This document shows, piece by piece, positions 52,197 through 61,994 of a stretch of DNA of 64,000 nt. How positions within the stretch are numbered: the stretch's first letter is position 1; each line of letters starts with the position of its first letter. The DNA is from Alishewanella longhuensis (GTDB lineage Bacteria > Pseudomonadota > Gammaproteobacteria > Enterobacterales > Alteromonadaceae): the NCBI RefSeq assembly GCF_014653435.1, contig NZ_BNAO01000002.1:442009-506008 (forward strand), read 5' to 3'. Below the pieces are notes generated by a model. It saw nothing but the letters and a program-made list of their open reading frames with translations, ran no database searches and was not told the origin of the DNA. The position numbers and the translations under genes are program-made.

Positions 52197-52528
52197 GTAG
52201 TGACTTACAAATCGACGGCGAACTTGAAGGTGATGTGGAGTGCAACAGCACGGTGATTATCAGTAGTTCTGGTCAAATGAAAGGTGAGATCAGTGCTGAC
52301 AAAGTGATTATTAACGGTCAGTTCGAAGGCAAAATTACCGCAAATAATATCGAGGTTCTCGCCGCTGGGAAAGCTCATGGCGTAATGCAAACCGACCATC
52401 TTTGCATCGAACGCGGCGGTAGCTTTGTTGGTGAAACCTTACCTGCACCATCCCAACAACAAAATTTACTGCTCACAGAAGAACAACCTCCCGCGGTACA
52501 TCAAGTCAGCTTTAAACCGGTAAAATAG
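52100..52528 (+). CDS. Bactofilin
   Basis: A 142-residue polymer-forming cytoskeletal protein. The right-handed beta-helix repeat is clear: ILHGSCRVSSDLQIDGELEGDV, IISSSGQMKGEISADKVIINGQFEG, then NIEVLAAGKAHG. Short charged tails flank it, and the N-terminus MGFFSNHA may bind membrane. A strong AGGAG seven bases upstream of ATG lies inside the upstream peptidase gene, so the 97-nt overlap is probably real. It likely scaffolds the M23 peptidase at set sites in the envelope. Confidence 0.93.
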   Translation: MGFFSNHATNQGKHAITTVIAEGCILHGSCRVSSDLQIDGELEGDVECNSTVIISSSGQMKGEISADKVIINGQFEGKITANNIEVLAAGKAHGVMQTDHLCIERGGSFVGETLPAPSQQQNLLLTEEQPPAVHQVSFKPVK

Positions 52529-52568
52529 TTAAAGTACAAAGATTGCACAGTGAAAGCTGCCGTCTGAA

Positions 52569-52586
52569 GTTGATTGAGTGTATAAT
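52569..52586 (+). promoter_or_regulatory. Probable dbpA promoter -10 element
   Basis: A consensus TATAAT lies at 52581-52586 in the gap after the bactofilin gene, about 50 bp upstream of the TTG start at 52638. No good -35 is visible at the usual distance. Transcription from here would start after the first codons of the longer open frame, which supports the later start. Confidence 0.5.
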
Positions 52587-52637
52587 ACTGCACTTTTCGC
52601 GCAAACAACGGGTTTGCGCCTGTTGCAGGATGTTGTT

Positions 52638-54026
52638 TTGACTTACAAAACCCAATTTAGCGCCTTTGCCTTACCGCAAGCATTACTTGATACCTTAGAA
52701 AGCCTGGCATTTCATCAGCCCACGCCAGTGCAAGCAGAAAGCTTACCGGTTATTCTTGCAGGTAAAGATTTGTTAGCCCAGGCTGCGACAGGATCTGGCA
52801 AAACAGCAGCGTTTGCCTTAGGGATCTTAAGTAAGCTAAACGTAAAACACTTTCGGGTGCAAAGTTTAGTACTTTGCCCTACCCGCGAATTGGCTGAGCA
52901 AGTTGCGACAGAAATTCGCACTTTAGCGCGCAGTATTCATAATATTAAAGTCCTGACGCTTTGTGGCGGTGTGCCAACTAAAGGCCAAACGTTGTCATTG
53001 GAGCACGGTGCTCATATTATTGTTGGTACACCAGGGAGAGTGTTAGATCATTTACAACAACAACATTTGCAATTAGATGAACTTAGCATTTTGGTGCTGG
53101 ATGAGGCTGACCGCATGCTGGAAATGGGCTTTGCCGATGAGATGCAGCAGATTATCGCCGCAGCGCCAGCAGAACGCCAACAATTGCTGTTTAGTGCAAC
53201 CTTTGCCCCAGCAGTAAAAAAACTCGCCGATGCGCTGCTAAAAGCGCCAGAGCAAGTCATTATTGATAGCCCCAAAGCTAAAACCAGCATTAGCCAGGAA
53301 TTTTATTTAGTAGAAGATAGCAGCGCCCGCGCTGCAGCCACTATTCGTTTGCTATTTGCTAAAATGCCCAGTAGCTGTGTTGTCTTCGCTAATACCCGCA
53401 AAGAAGTACAAAGCCTGACCGAGCAGTTAAAGCAAGCGGGTTTTAGCGTCGCGGCCTTACACGGTGATTTGGAACAACGGGACCGCGAGCAACAACTATT
53501 GCAGTTTGCTAACGGCAGCTTACAAGTATTAGTAGCAACCGATGTTGCAGCCCGCGGTTTGGATATTGAAAAGTTGGATCTGGTGCTAAACTACGAGCTG
53601 GCGCATGATACCGATACCCATATCCACCGTATTGGCCGCACCGGTCGTGCCGGTGAGCAAGGCGTTGCCTGTACCCTTTACACCGAGCAAGACGGTTACA
53701 AACTGGGGTTACTGGAAGATGCCTTCGAACAAGATATTACGCCTTTGCCGTTACCGCTAACCCAGAATGCTAAAGCGCCGTTGCCAGCCATGATAACCAT
53801 TGAAATTGATGGTGGTAAAAAGCAGAAATTGCGCCCAGCCGATATTGTTGGCGCTTTAACCCGCGATGAGCAGGTAGCGTTTGCCGATATTGGTAAAATT
53901 CAGTTACAAGAGTCACGCGCTTATGTCGCGGTGAAACGCTCTGCCTTTAAAGCGGCATTGCAGCAGTTAAATAATAGCAAAATGAAAGGGCGCAGCTTCC
54001 GCGCGTATCGTTTAACACCGGCCTAA
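52638..54026 (+). CDS. dbpA: ATP-dependent RNA helicase DbpA
   Basis: DEAD-box helicase acting on hairpin 92 of 23S rRNA during 50S assembly. The 462-residue protein has Q motif (FHQPTPVQAESLP), motif I AATGSGKTAAF, DEAD box VLDEADRMLEMGF, SAT, and HRIGRTGRAG, then the DbpA RNA-binding domain (residues about 390-460, IVGALTRDEQVAFADIGKIQL). The start is TTG at 52638: AGGA lies seven bases upstream and the protein then begins LTYKTQFSAFALP like the family. The frame is open to 52578. Confidence 0.95.
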   Translation: MTYKTQFSAFALPQALLDTLESLAFHQPTPVQAESLPVILAGKDLLAQAATGSGKTAAFALGILSKLNVKHFRVQSLVLCPTRELAEQVATEIRTLARSIHNIKVLTLCGGVPTKGQTLSLEHGAHIIVGTPGRVLDHLQQQHLQLDELSILVLDEADRMLEMGFADEMQQIIAAAPAERQQLLFSATFAPAVKKLADALLKAPEQVIIDSPKAKTSISQEFYLVEDSSARAAATIRLLFAKMPSSCVVFANTRKEVQSLTEQLKQAGFSVAALHGDLEQRDREQQLLQFANGSLQVLVATDVAARGLDIEKLDLVLNYELAHDTDTHIHRIGRTGRAGEQGVACTLYTEQDGYKLGLLEDAFEQDITPLPLPLTQNAKAPLPAMITIEIDGGKKQKLRPADIVGALTRDEQVAFADIGKIQLQESRAYVAVKRSAFKAALQQLNNSKMKGRSFRAYRLTPA

Positions 54027-54040
54027 TTATGTAATAATAC

Positions 54041-54073
54041 CCCGCATAGCTTGCTATAAAAAGGTTATGCGGG
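54041..54073. terminator. Possible terminator hairpin between dbpA and arfB
   Basis: CCCGCATA (54041-54048) pairs with TATGCGGG (54066-54073) around a 17-nt loop between convergent genes. No T-run follows on the plus strand; the minus strand gives GTATTATTA. Function is likely but weakly supported. Confidence 0.5.
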
Positions 54074-54123
54074 ATTCCAGAACAGCTCACCCGCCTCGCT
54101 AAAAACCCAGCTACCTTGGCTCA

Positions 54124-54540
54124 TTAATCAAAACTTTTTTGGCGTCGTAACGATTTAGTTTGGCTTTGCTGTTTTTTGCTTTGCAGGCGTTTTAGCTGAC
54201 TGCTATAGGTCGGTTTAGTCGCCAGACGCTTTTTCGGCGTTTTTGCCACACTTTGCAGCAAAGTAATAAACTGCGCCAGCGCTAGCTCACGGTTTTGTTC
54301 CTGACTACGGCTTTGCTGACATTTAATTAATACTTTACCACTGGGCGTTATGCGATGATCCGCCAGTTGCAACAAACGGCTTTTATATAATTCCGGTAAG
54401 CTTGAACTGGCGATATCAAATTGCAGCAACACTGCAGTAGAAACTTTATTTACATGTTGGCCGCCCGGGCCTGAGGCGCGGATAAACTGCCAACTTAACT
54501 CATCATCCGCCAGCTGCACACTGGCGTTAATACTAATCAC
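54124..54540 (-). CDS. arfB: Peptidyl-tRNA hydrolase ArfB (YaeJ)
   Basis: Rescues ribosomes stalled at mRNA ends by release-factor-like hydrolysis. The 138-residue protein has the catalytic RASGPGGQHVNKVST motif (GGQ at residues 26-28) and a C-terminal basic tail (KPTYSSQLKRLQSKKQQSQTK) that inserts into the empty mRNA channel. It faces dbpA and follows gsk by 43 bp. Confidence 0.95.
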   Translation of the reverse strand: MISINASVQLADDELSWQFIRASGPGGQHVNKVSTAVLLQFDIASSSLPELYKSRLLQLADHRITPSGKVLIKCQQSRSQEQNRELALAQFITLLQSVAKTPKKRLATKPTYSSQLKRLQSKKQQSQTKSLRRQKSFD

Positions 54541-54583
54541 CTACTGTCCTTAGTTGCCTGAAACATCGGGGAGCGTGTAGCAC

Positions 54584-55882
54584 TTAACGCTCCCAATACG
54601 CTTCTTCTAAACTATCTTCACGCTCAGGCAAACCTTTGGATAAACGCGGCGCGTTTTGTACCAAGATCTCATAGCTAACCCGGTTAGCATACTTACACAA
54701 CTGCGCAAAAGATGAATATGCTAAGTAGGCTTGCTCATGCTTGCTCGATAACGGCTGCACTTGCTTATGATAATGATTGGCCGCCATATCATGTAAAATG
54801 GCAGCCAAAGCGCCATCACCAGCGCCATTGGTGTTTTTAATTCGCTCAGGGCCGCCTAAATAGGGATCGATATGCGAATACACTTTAAGTGGCTTATGGC
54901 AATCTTTGCGCAGCATAGGCCGGCTAAATTCAAAGCGGTTAAAATCAGCCAAACTTGCAGATTTAATAGGGTTTGAGCTTTCCCGTTTGATCTCGTCATC
55001 CGTATAGCCACATAGATATAGCCCGTCAGCACCGGCGGTAATGAGCACCATATCGGTAAATTCCAGCGCAGCTTCCGCAGCCAGCAGCGGATCAGCAAAA
55101 CCAGTTAATGCTTCTGCTTCTAACTCATTCATCGCCAGAACATTCACATATTGGCTTACCGTTTGTAGTATTTGCTCGCGATTTTCTTCCACTAGGTGCC
55201 GGGTACCTAAACTCATTACCACCGGCACCTGATGGGCACTGGCATCAGCCAGGGCCTTTAACATAGCTTGTTGAATTGGCTGACCGGTAGCTCGCAGCGG
55301 ATAAGCACTCACCACAAAGGCCGCAGCTGAGGCAATAATCTCGGTTGGAATATAGTCGGGCGCCAGCTGGTCCATATCGCTGGGGTCAATCACGAAAGTG
55401 CGCTCGCCATCAGGAGTGATCATGGTAATACCCCGTCCGATATCACCGGCAACCCCTTGTAAGCGGTTCATATCGACTTTTGAGCTGGTATGGCAAACAT
55501 AATGATAGGCCGGAGAACCCAGGGCAATGTTCGCCGACATTACACCTAAAAGTACTGATTTATCATCGGCCAATACCGAATAGTTGTGAATAGTATTGCC
55601 AATGGTACCACCGGCAAAATGATCAGAAATGGCTTGCTCAACTACCAATTCATGGTAAATCCGGTTGGCTTTTTCATGCTCTACCAGATTAGATAACCCC
55701 TTAGGAATATTATGTTTCGCCAAAAAATCATCGCTCACACTGGCCACGACATCTACGATGGTTTGATCTAAACCAACAATGTAAGTATCAAGTTCTGGGC
55801 GCACTTCAAAGCTAGGCAGCTGAGGTTTAGGTTGGGATACCGGAAAATAATGCTTAATTTTGCGCAGACCAGGAAATTTCAT
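54584..55882 (-). CDS. gsk: Inosine-guanosine kinase
   Basis: Purine salvage kinase of the PfkB family that phosphorylates inosine and guanosine. The 432-residue length matches E. coli Gsk (434), with the typical N-terminus MKFPGLRKIKHYFPV. The substrate glycine motif FAGGTIGNTIHN and the catalytic NTNGAGDGALAAILHD near residue 348 are present. It stands between yaaA and arfB in the same direction. Confidence 0.95.
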   Translation of the reverse strand: MKFPGLRKIKHYFPVSQPKPQLPSFEVRPELDTYIVGLDQTIVDVVASVSDDFLAKHNIPKGLSNLVEHEKANRIYHELVVEQAISDHFAGGTIGNTIHNYSVLADDKSVLLGVMSANIALGSPAYHYVCHTSSKVDMNRLQGVAGDIGRGITMITPDGERTFVIDPSDMDQLAPDYIPTEIIASAAAFVVSAYPLRATGQPIQQAMLKALADASAHQVPVVMSLGTRHLVEENREQILQTVSQYVNVLAMNELEAEALTGFADPLLAAEAALEFTDMVLITAGADGLYLCGYTDDEIKRESSNPIKSASLADFNRFEFSRPMLRKDCHKPLKVYSHIDPYLGGPERIKNTNGAGDGALAAILHDMAANHYHKQVQPLSSKHEQAYLAYSSFAQLCKYANRVSYEILVQNAPRLSKGLPEREDSLEEAYWER

Positions 55883-55943
55883 AACGAAGACTCAAATAAG
55901 AATATGCCGGCATTTTACCAAAAATACCGGTAAAAAAGTAATC

Positions 55944-56717
55944 TCAGTTTGCATCTCTTAAAAATACCGGTTTATCTGCACTGGAATGCTCTGCGCTGTA
56001 ATAATAACCGGCCAGATTAAATTGATTTAATTGCTCTGCCGAGGTTAAACGCTGCTGAACCACGTAACGCGCCATTAAACCACGAGCCTTTTTCGCATAA
56101 AAACTGATAATTTTATACTGGCCATTTTTATAATCTTTAAATTCCGGTGTAATCACTCTGGCACTTAGCTGCTTTTTATCTACCGCTTTAAAATATTCTT
56201 GCGAGGCTAAATTCAGTAATACGTTACTTTGCAGCTCATTTAGCTGCTGCTGCAAATTGGTTGCGATACTTGCTTTCCAAAAAGCGTAGAGATCCGTACC
56301 GCGCCCATTGCCCAACTTAGTGCCCATTTCTAACCGATAGGCCTGCATCAGATCTAAAGGCCGCAGTACCCCATAAAGCCCACTTAAAATACGCAGATGT
56401 TGCTGCGCAAAAGCGAGATCATCCATGCTTAAACTGGCAGCATCCAACCCCTGATAGACATCGCCGTTAAACATAAAAAGCGCGGCCTTAGCATTGTCTT
56501 TGGTAAAAGGTGGCTGCCACTGAGTAAAACGCGCAACATTTAGGCCAGCCAGCTTATCACTTATATGCATTAGCGATGCTAAATCGGTTGGCGTGAGTTG
56601 CTTACAGATTGCCGCAAGCTCGATGGCGTCAGCCAGTAAGGCTGGCTGCGATAAACTGAGAGCAGACGACAGTGGAGTTAAATCAAGATCTTTGGCCGGC
56701 GATACAACCATTAACAT
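55944..56717 (-). CDS. yaaA: Peroxide stress protein YaaA
   Basis: UPF0246 family; YaaA lowers free iron and limits oxidative DNA damage in peroxide-stressed E. coli. The 257-residue protein starts [12 protein letters not shown] and has the conserved [22 protein letters not shown] and [14 protein letters not shown]. Divergent from tal across a 358-bp gap, and upstream of gsk by 61 bp. Confidence 0.95.
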   Translation of the reverse strand: MLMVVSPAKDLDLTPLSSALSLSQPALLADAIELAAICKQLTPTDLASLMHISDKLAGLNVARFTQWQPPFTKDNAKAALFMFNGDVYQGLDAASLSMDDLAFAQQHLRILSGLYGVLRPLDLMQAYRLEMGTKLGNGRGTDLYAFWKASIATNLQQQLNELQSNVLLNLASQEYFKAVDKKQLSARVITPEFKDYKNGQYKIISFYAKKARGLMARYVVQQRLTSAEQLNQFNLAGYYYSAEHSSADKPVFLRDAN

Positions 56718-57075
56718 AGGGCGGCTCCTTTAAAATGCATCATAGTATAAATAAGATTGCTACTGCTGCGCGATAACGCCGCAAAGTTCTTAGGTAAATA
56801 GGCCGTTAAAGCCTTGCAGACATTGCCTACGCCCATTATGCTGTTTAACAACCCGATTGCAAAAGGAATATGTATTTCGGCACTCTGACTGTCATCATAC
56901 TTTCGCCGATATTGGGCAGACTGCTTTTACCCGCTTTAGCAGCAAAGATAGACCAAGCGTGGATCTCGTGGTTAAATGACAAAATGTTGTTTTTTTATTA
57001 CATCTTATACTACACATCTAGCCATTTAGCCGTATAATCAAGCAAACCCAAGCAAATAAATGGTAAGTGAACAAC
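56718..57075. other. yaaA-tal intergenic region, 358 bp
   Basis: The only gene-free stretch over 300 bp. It holds a promoter-like TTGCAG-N17-TATGCT at 56814-56842 on the plus strand, and a TATACT at 57006-57011 that could be a nearer tal -10 with a poor -35. A 55-codon open frame runs 56870-57037 on the plus strand (see findings); its ribosome site is too close to the ATG to trust. No terminator or RNA gene is seen. Confidence 0.5.
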
Positions 57076-58026
57076 ATGAGTGATCTATTAAGTCAATTAA
57101 AAGCGGTAACTACCGTCGTAGTAGACAGTGGTGATCTAGGTGCTATTGAACAGTTTCGTCCGGTGGATGCCACCACTAACCCCTCTTTATTGCTCAACGC
57201 CAGTCAATTAGAATTTGCTAAGCCTTTACTGGCCGCCGCTGTGGCCTATGCGAAAACACAAACCGCAGATGCGGAGCAGCAATTAGCTTTAGCCAGCGAC
57301 AAATTTGCGGTTGATGTCGGTACTGCCATTAGTAAGCTAGTACCGGGGCGAGTATCTACCGAAGTGGATGCACGTTTATCTTTTAACACCGAAGCCACAG
57401 TAGCAAAAGCCCGGCAACTGGTCGCTTTATACCAACAAAATGGTGTCAGCACTGAGCGGATCCTGATCAAAATCGCCTCCACCTGGGAAGGTATTCAAGC
57501 GGCTAGGGTGTTAGAGCAGGAAGGCATTCAGTGTAATCTGACATTACTTTTCCATATGGCGCAAGCCCGTGCTTGTGCTGAAGCCGGTGTATTTTTAATT
57601 TCGCCTTTTGTTGGTCGTATTTTAGACTGGTACAAGGCTAATACTAAGCAAGATTATACCGCTGAAACCGATCCTGGTGTGCTGTCGGTCCGTGAAATTT
57701 ACCAGTTCTTTAAAGCGCATGGTTACCCCACCGTAGTAATGGGCGCTAGCTTCCGTAATATTGGTGAAGTACTGGCGCTGGCCGGTTGTGATCGCTTAAC
57801 GATAAGCCCGGCACTTTTGGATGAGCTAAGCCAGCAATCTGGCCAACTTGTTGTTAAATTGCAGGATAACGGTGTTACCAACAGTAAACCAGCTGCTTTA
57901 ACTGAACAGCAGTTCCGCTGGGCGTTAAATGAAGACGCCATGGCCACTGAGAAACTGGCTGAAGGGATCCGGAAATTTGCCATCGATCAACGCAAGCTGG
58001 AAGATGTGATTCGGGCTCAGCTGTAA
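57076..58026 (+). CDS. tal: Transaldolase
   Basis: Pentose phosphate enzyme moving dihydroxyacetone units between sugar phosphates. The 316-residue protein has the Schiff-base lysine in [15 protein letters not shown], plus [11 protein letters not shown] near the N-terminus and [15 protein letters not shown] at 57076 is preferred to a GTG three codons earlier. It precedes pgi by 20 bp, a carbon-metabolism pair. Confidence 0.98.
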   Translation: MSDLLSQLKAVTTVVVDSGDLGAIEQFRPVDATTNPSLLLNASQLEFAKPLLAAAVAYAKTQTADAEQQLALASDKFAVDVGTAISKLVPGRVSTEVDARLSFNTEATVAKARQLVALYQQNGVSTERILIKIASTWEGIQAARVLEQEGIQCNLTLLFHMAQARACAEAGVFLISPFVGRILDWYKANTKQDYTAETDPGVLSVREIYQFFKAHGYPTVVMGASFRNIGEVLALAGCDRLTISPALLDELSQQSGQLVVKLQDNGVTNSKPAALTEQQFRWALNEDAMATEKLAEGIRKFAIDQRKLEDVIRAQL

Positions 58027-58046
58027 ATCTACTTGGAGGATCCTTT

Positions 58047-59666
58047 ATGTCGGTAACTTTATCGGCGTTGTTACAGCCTTTGGCTGCGCAGCAACCGCCT
58101 TTACGCCAGTTATTTGCAGCAGAACCTGGGCGCGCAGCGCGTTTTAGCGCCAGCGCTTGTGGTATTTATCTTGATTACTCAAAAAACCTGATTGACGAAC
58201 AAAGCTGGCAAACCTTACAGCAACTGGCAGCGCAAAGCCCAATCCGGCAATTAAGCCAGCAAATGCAAGCCGGTGCAGCCATTAATAATACCGAACAACG
58301 TGCGGTATGGCATAGCCGTTTACGTCAGCAGGACTTAACTAACCTTAAGCTGGACAATGAAGATATTGGTGCTGCCATCGCTGCCTGCCGCGAAAAAATG
58401 GCAGCATTAATTGAGCAACTACATCAGCAACAGTATTTGGGCTATCAGGGTAAGGCTATTACCGATTTAATTTGGGTGGGGATTGGTGGTTCCCTGCTGG
58501 GTCCACAAATGGCGGTCGAAGCCTTAACGCCTTATCATTGCAGCCCGGTAAAGCTGCATTTTGCCGGTAATATCGATGGCGCCGTGGTCAGCGATATTAC
58601 TAGAGGGTTAGATCCCGCCACTACTTTGGTCGTGGTTGCGTCCAAATCTTTTGGCACCGAAGAAACCAAACAAAATGCCCTGGCGCTGCGGCAATGGTTT
58701 AAAGATGCCGGCGCAGATAGTGATGCTATTGCGTTGCACTTTTGGGCAACCTCATCCAATATCCAGGCTGCTGCTGATTTTGGTATTATCGAACAGCACA
58801 TTCTGCCAATGTGGGATTGGGTTGGTGGCCGCTATTCACTCTGGTCAGCGATCGGATTACCTGTTGCCTTAATGATTGGTAATAACGCCTTTGCTGAGTT
58901 ATTAAAGGGCGCGGCAGCCATGGATCAACATTTTTTTACTACGCCATTTAATGAAAACCTACCGGTTATTTTGGCATTATTAGGCATTTGGTACATCAAT
59001 GGTTTTGGTTGCCAGGCTCAAGCCTTACTGCCCTATAGCCACTATTTGCGCCTACTTCCCTCCTATGTGCAACAACTGGATATGGAGAGTAACGGCAAAT
59101 CAGTAGACCGTCAGGGGCAGGCTTTGGCAGATGCTACCGCGCCGGTGATTTGGGGAGATGCCGGTACTAATGGCCAGCATGCTTATCATCAGTTATTGCA
59201 TCAAAGCCAGCTTAAAGTGCCTGCAGATTTTATTCTACCGTTAAAAGTCAGCCATAGTCTAACGGACCAGCATCAGCGCCTAGCCGCGCACTGCTTTGCG
59301 CAAACCCAGGCTTTAATGCAGGGTAAGACCTTAACAGAAGCCAAAGCAGAATGTTTAGCTCTGGGCATGAGCGAACCAGCAGCAACCGAACTGGCTCCAC
59401 ACAAGGTATCACCAGGTAATAAACCCAGCAATACCATGTTATTAGACGAGTTATCACCCTATCACCTGGGCGCTTTGATTGCTTTGTACGAACACAAAGT
59501 GTTTTGTCAGGGAGCAATCTGGGAGCTGAATAGCTTTGACCAATGGGGTGTAGAGCTTGGCAAACAATTATCTGGCCCTATCTATCAGGCACTTAGTGCT
59601 AACAAGCCGGGTAACTTTGATAGCTCGACGACTCAGCTTATTCAACGTTTTTTAAAAAATAGCTAA
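58047..59666 (+). CDS. pgi: Glucose-6-phosphate isomerase
   Basis: Interconverts glucose-6-phosphate and fructose-6-phosphate. The 539-residue protein has the PGI motifs WVGIGGSLLGPQMAVEAL, the active-site glutamate and histidine region MESNGKSVDRQG, and the C-terminal NSFDQWGVELGKQL with the lysine. GGAGG lies before the ATG. Cotranscribed with tal and closed by a strong terminator. Confidence 0.98.
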   Translation: MSVTLSALLQPLAAQQPPLRQLFAAEPGRAARFSASACGIYLDYSKNLIDEQSWQTLQQLAAQSPIRQLSQQMQAGAAINNTEQRAVWHSRLRQQDLTNLKLDNEDIGAAIAACREKMAALIEQLHQQQYLGYQGKAITDLIWVGIGGSLLGPQMAVEALTPYHCSPVKLHFAGNIDGAVVSDITRGLDPATTLVVVASKSFGTEETKQNALALRQWFKDAGADSDAIALHFWATSSNIQAAADFGIIEQHILPMWDWVGGRYSLWSAIGLPVALMIGNNAFAELLKGAAAMDQHFFTTPFNENLPVILALLGIWYINGFGCQAQALLPYSHYLRLLPSYVQQLDMESNGKSVDRQGQALADATAPVIWGDAGTNGQHAYHQLLHQSQLKVPADFILPLKVSHSLTDQHQRLAAHCFAQTQALMQGKTLTEAKAECLALGMSEPAATELAPHKVSPGNKPSNTMLLDELSPYHLGALIALYEHKVFCQGAIWELNSFDQWGVELGKQLSGPIYQALSANKPGNFDSSTTQLIQRFLKNS

Positions 59667-59680
59667 GTTTCAACATCGTT

Positions 59681-59712
59681 AATAAAGGCTGCTACGGCAG
59701 CCTTTATTTTTA
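59681..59712 (+). terminator. Intrinsic terminator after pgi
   Basis: AATAAAGGCTGC (59681-59692) and GCAGCCTTTATT (59697-59708) form a perfect 12-bp stem closed by a C-TACG-G tetraloop, followed by TTTAG. It lies 14 nt after the pgi stop. Confidence 0.95.
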
Positions 59713-59815
59713 GTTTGTCATCAGCTTGTCACTTTTTAGTTTTATTTTTAACCAAAGTGTGGTAGAACCTTTGTTGAAAATAACAACAAAAATCAACATC
59801 AGATGAGGCCGTAAT

Positions 59816-59989
59816 ATGGAAAGCTTCGAAGACTTACTGAATATGTTGGAACGACCAGCTGCGAAAACCCGCGCGGTCAAACGTAAATGGCGTGAAATTG
59901 AAGAACTCAAAGAACGCCAGCGCTTAAAAAAGGAACTTTGTGATATTGATTGGACGATAGAACCTGAGCTTAGCGATATCGAATTGTAG
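59816..59989 (+). CDS. Small basic protein, DUF3545-like (57 residues)
   Basis: A 57-codon gene between two terminators. The protein starts MESFEDLLNMLERP, is rich in Lys/Arg/Glu in the middle (RAVKRKWREIEELKERQRL) and ends with an acidic tail. The KRKWREIE-x-LK-x-RQRL-x-KEL pattern resembles DUF3545, a small family in Shewanella and Vibrio relatives whose function is unknown. GAGG lies nine bases upstream of the ATG. A single amphipathic helix is likely. Family call is from memory. Confidence 0.75.
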   Translation: MESFEDLLNMLERPAAKTRAVKRKWREIEELKERQRLKKELCDIDWTIEPELSDIEL

Positions 59990-59991
59990 AA

Positions 59992-60026
59992 AACAGGCTT
60001 ACTGGTAACAGTGAGCCTGTTTTTTT
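59992..60026. terminator. Bidirectional terminator between the DUF3545-like gene and ung
   Basis: AACAGGCTTACTG (59992-60004) pairs with CAGTGAGCCTGTT (60009-60021), 13 bp with one G-T pair and a GTAA loop, followed by TTTTT on the plus strand. On the minus strand it follows ung and ends TTTTC. Confidence 0.93.
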
Positions 60027-60042
60027 ATCGCGCTAGCACGGC

Positions 60043-60708
60043 TTAGTACATCACGGTATGCCAGTTGATTGGCGTTTTACCAATCGACTCGAGTAAGCTG
60101 TTGGTTTGTAAAAAATGACCACAGCCCAAAAAACCGCGATGAGCCGATAACGGCGATGGATGCGGTGCCGTTAAAATATGATGGCGCTTAGCATCTATCA
60201 GCTTTGCTTTTTTTTGTGCATGTGAGCCCCACAATAAAAATACCACCTGCTCGGTATGGTGGTTTATTTGCCGGATCACCTGATCGGTAAATTGCTCCCA
60301 GCCAAACAACCGGTGCGAATTAGGTTGATTAGCCTCTACCGTCAGCACGGTATTCAGCAATAACACCCCTTGCTCGGCCCAGCTTTGCAAAAAGCCATGT
60401 TTTGGTGGCTGAAAATCGGCATATTCCAGAGCCAGCTCTTTGTAAATATTTAATAACGAGGGAGGTACCCGCACACTGGGGCGTACCGAAAAAGCCAAAC
60501 CATGCGCCTGATTCGGGCCATGGTAAGGATCCTGTCCTAAGATCACCACTTTTAGATTAGCAAGGGAGGTTAACTTAAAGGCGTTAAAGATCTCACTATC
60601 CGGCGGATAGATCACCTTACCTTCCGCTCTGCGCTGTTTAACCTGCTCCAAACAACCCTGAAAATAGGCTTGCTGCTTTTCCGCCCCCAGAATAGCTTGC
60701 CAATCCAT
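60043..60708 (-). CDS. ung: Uracil-DNA glycosylase
   Basis: Removes uracil from DNA in base-excision repair. The 221-residue protein has the catalytic [17 protein letters not shown] and the C-terminal [25 protein letters not shown] is the start, because the longer open frame (to 60795) lies within thrC and is not family-like. The ATG shares one base with the thrC stop (TAATG), so ung is translated with the threonine operon. A terminator follows. Confidence 0.97.
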   Translation of the reverse strand: MDWQAILGAEKQQAYFQGCLEQVKQRRAEGKVIYPPDSEIFNAFKLTSLANLKVVILGQDPYHGPNQAHGLAFSVRPSVRVPPSLLNIYKELALEYADFQPPKHGFLQSWAEQGVLLLNTVLTVEANQPNSHRLFGWEQFTDQVIRQINHHTEQVVFLLWGSHAQKKAKLIDAKRHHILTAPHPSPLSAHRGFLGCGHFLQTNSLLESIGKTPINWHTVMY

Positions 60709-61991
60709 TAATTGGCTACCAACTGACGAATAGCCCGCTCTAATGCCGCAAAGTCTGCCGGAATATCCTGCTGTAATCCAGGCTCTGCAGCACATTGCGC
60801 TAACGCTTGCGGCAAGGCTATAGGGCTACCCAAAATATTTTCGACTTGCTCTTTAAACTTCGCCGGATGAGCGGTACCCAGGAAAATACCAAATTCCTCT
60901 GGCTGTAAACTGCGCTTCAGTGCTTTGTAGGCAATAGCCGCATGTGGCTCGCTTAAATACCCTTCTTGCGCCAATAAGCGCATACCGAGTTGCGTATCAT
61001 CTTCATCTACGGCTACCGCTTCGATATCGCTGCGGCTAATCACACCTTGTGCTAATAAGGCCTCTACCCGAGGCCAATTATTCGGCGCACTGACATCCAT
61101 CGCATTGGACAAGGTAGCAACCGTAGCATTAGGTTGCCACTGGCCGCTTTGCCAGTACCGAGGTACCGTATCGTTTGAGTTGGTTGCCGCCACCATTCGT
61201 TTAATTGGCAAGCCTAATGCTTTGGCAATTAAACCGGCAGTAAGATTACCAAAGTTACCACTAGGTACTGCCACCACCACTTGCTCGCGCTTTTCAGCGG
61301 GTACCTGTGCCATCGCTTCAAAGTAATAACAAATTTGTGCAAATAACCGGCTGATATTAATTGAGTTAGCTGAGTTGATATTGAACTCACTTACTAAAGC
61401 TTTATTATCAAATACCTGCTTAACCAGAGCCTGGCACTGATCAAAGTCGCCATCCACTGCTAAGGTAGTAATGTTCTCACCCAAGGTGGTAAATAGCTTC
61501 TCCTGCAAAATGCTAATTTTGCCTTTAGGATACAAAATAACGACTTGTACGCCTGGCTGTCGGAAAAAAGCATGCGCGACCGCAGCACCAGTATCCCCAG
61601 ACGTTGCAGTGACGATAGTGGTCTTGTTCTGCTGCTGAGCCACCGCCAAGGCTTGCGCCATAAAACGCCCACCAAAGTCTTTAAAGGCTAACGTAGGTCC
61701 GTGAAATAACTCCAGACAGTGCATTTGCTCATTAACAGCAACCAGAGGCGCTGGAAAAGTAAAGGCATGGTTTACCATCGCAGCCACTTGCTCTTGGCTT
61801 AATTCGTCACCAATTAAGGCAGACAGGATCTTGGCACTGCGTTCGGCCAGCGGTAAAGTCAATAAATGATTAATATCAAGCTTAGGCCACAATGTTGGGA
61901 AAAACAGCCCTTGTTGCTGACCTAACCCTTGACGTACTGCCTGTAAAAAGCTGACTTGCTCAGCAGGAACTTTTAAATTGGTTAATTGCAT
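60708..61991 (-). CDS. thrC: Threonine synthase
   Basis: PLP enzyme, last step of threonine synthesis from O-phosphohomoserine. The 427-residue protein has the PLP lysine in [30 protein letters not shown] and [21 protein letters not shown]. It starts 3 bp after thrB and overlaps ung by one base. Confidence 0.98.
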   Translation of the reverse strand: MQLTNLKVPAEQVSFLQAVRQGLGQQQGLFFPTLWPKLDINHLLTLPLAERSAKILSALIGDELSQEQVAAMVNHAFTFPAPLVAVNEQMHCLELFHGPTLAFKDFGGRFMAQALAVAQQQNKTTIVTATSGDTGAAVAHAFFRQPGVQVVILYPKGKISILQEKLFTTLGENITTLAVDGDFDQCQALVKQVFDNKALVSEFNINSANSINISRLFAQICYYFEAMAQVPAEKREQVVVAVPSGNFGNLTAGLIAKALGLPIKRMVAATNSNDTVPRYWQSGQWQPNATVATLSNAMDVSAPNNWPRVEALLAQGVISRSDIEAVAVDEDDTQLGMRLLAQEGYLSEPHAAIAYKALKRSLQPEEFGIFLGTAHPAKFKEQVENILGSPIALPQALAQCAAEPGLQQDIPADFAALERAIRQLVAN

Positions 61992-61994
61992 AAG

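Noticed and set aside
60709-60795. N-terminal extension of ung
   Set aside because: It lies inside thrC; MDWQAILG at 60708 gives the usual length.
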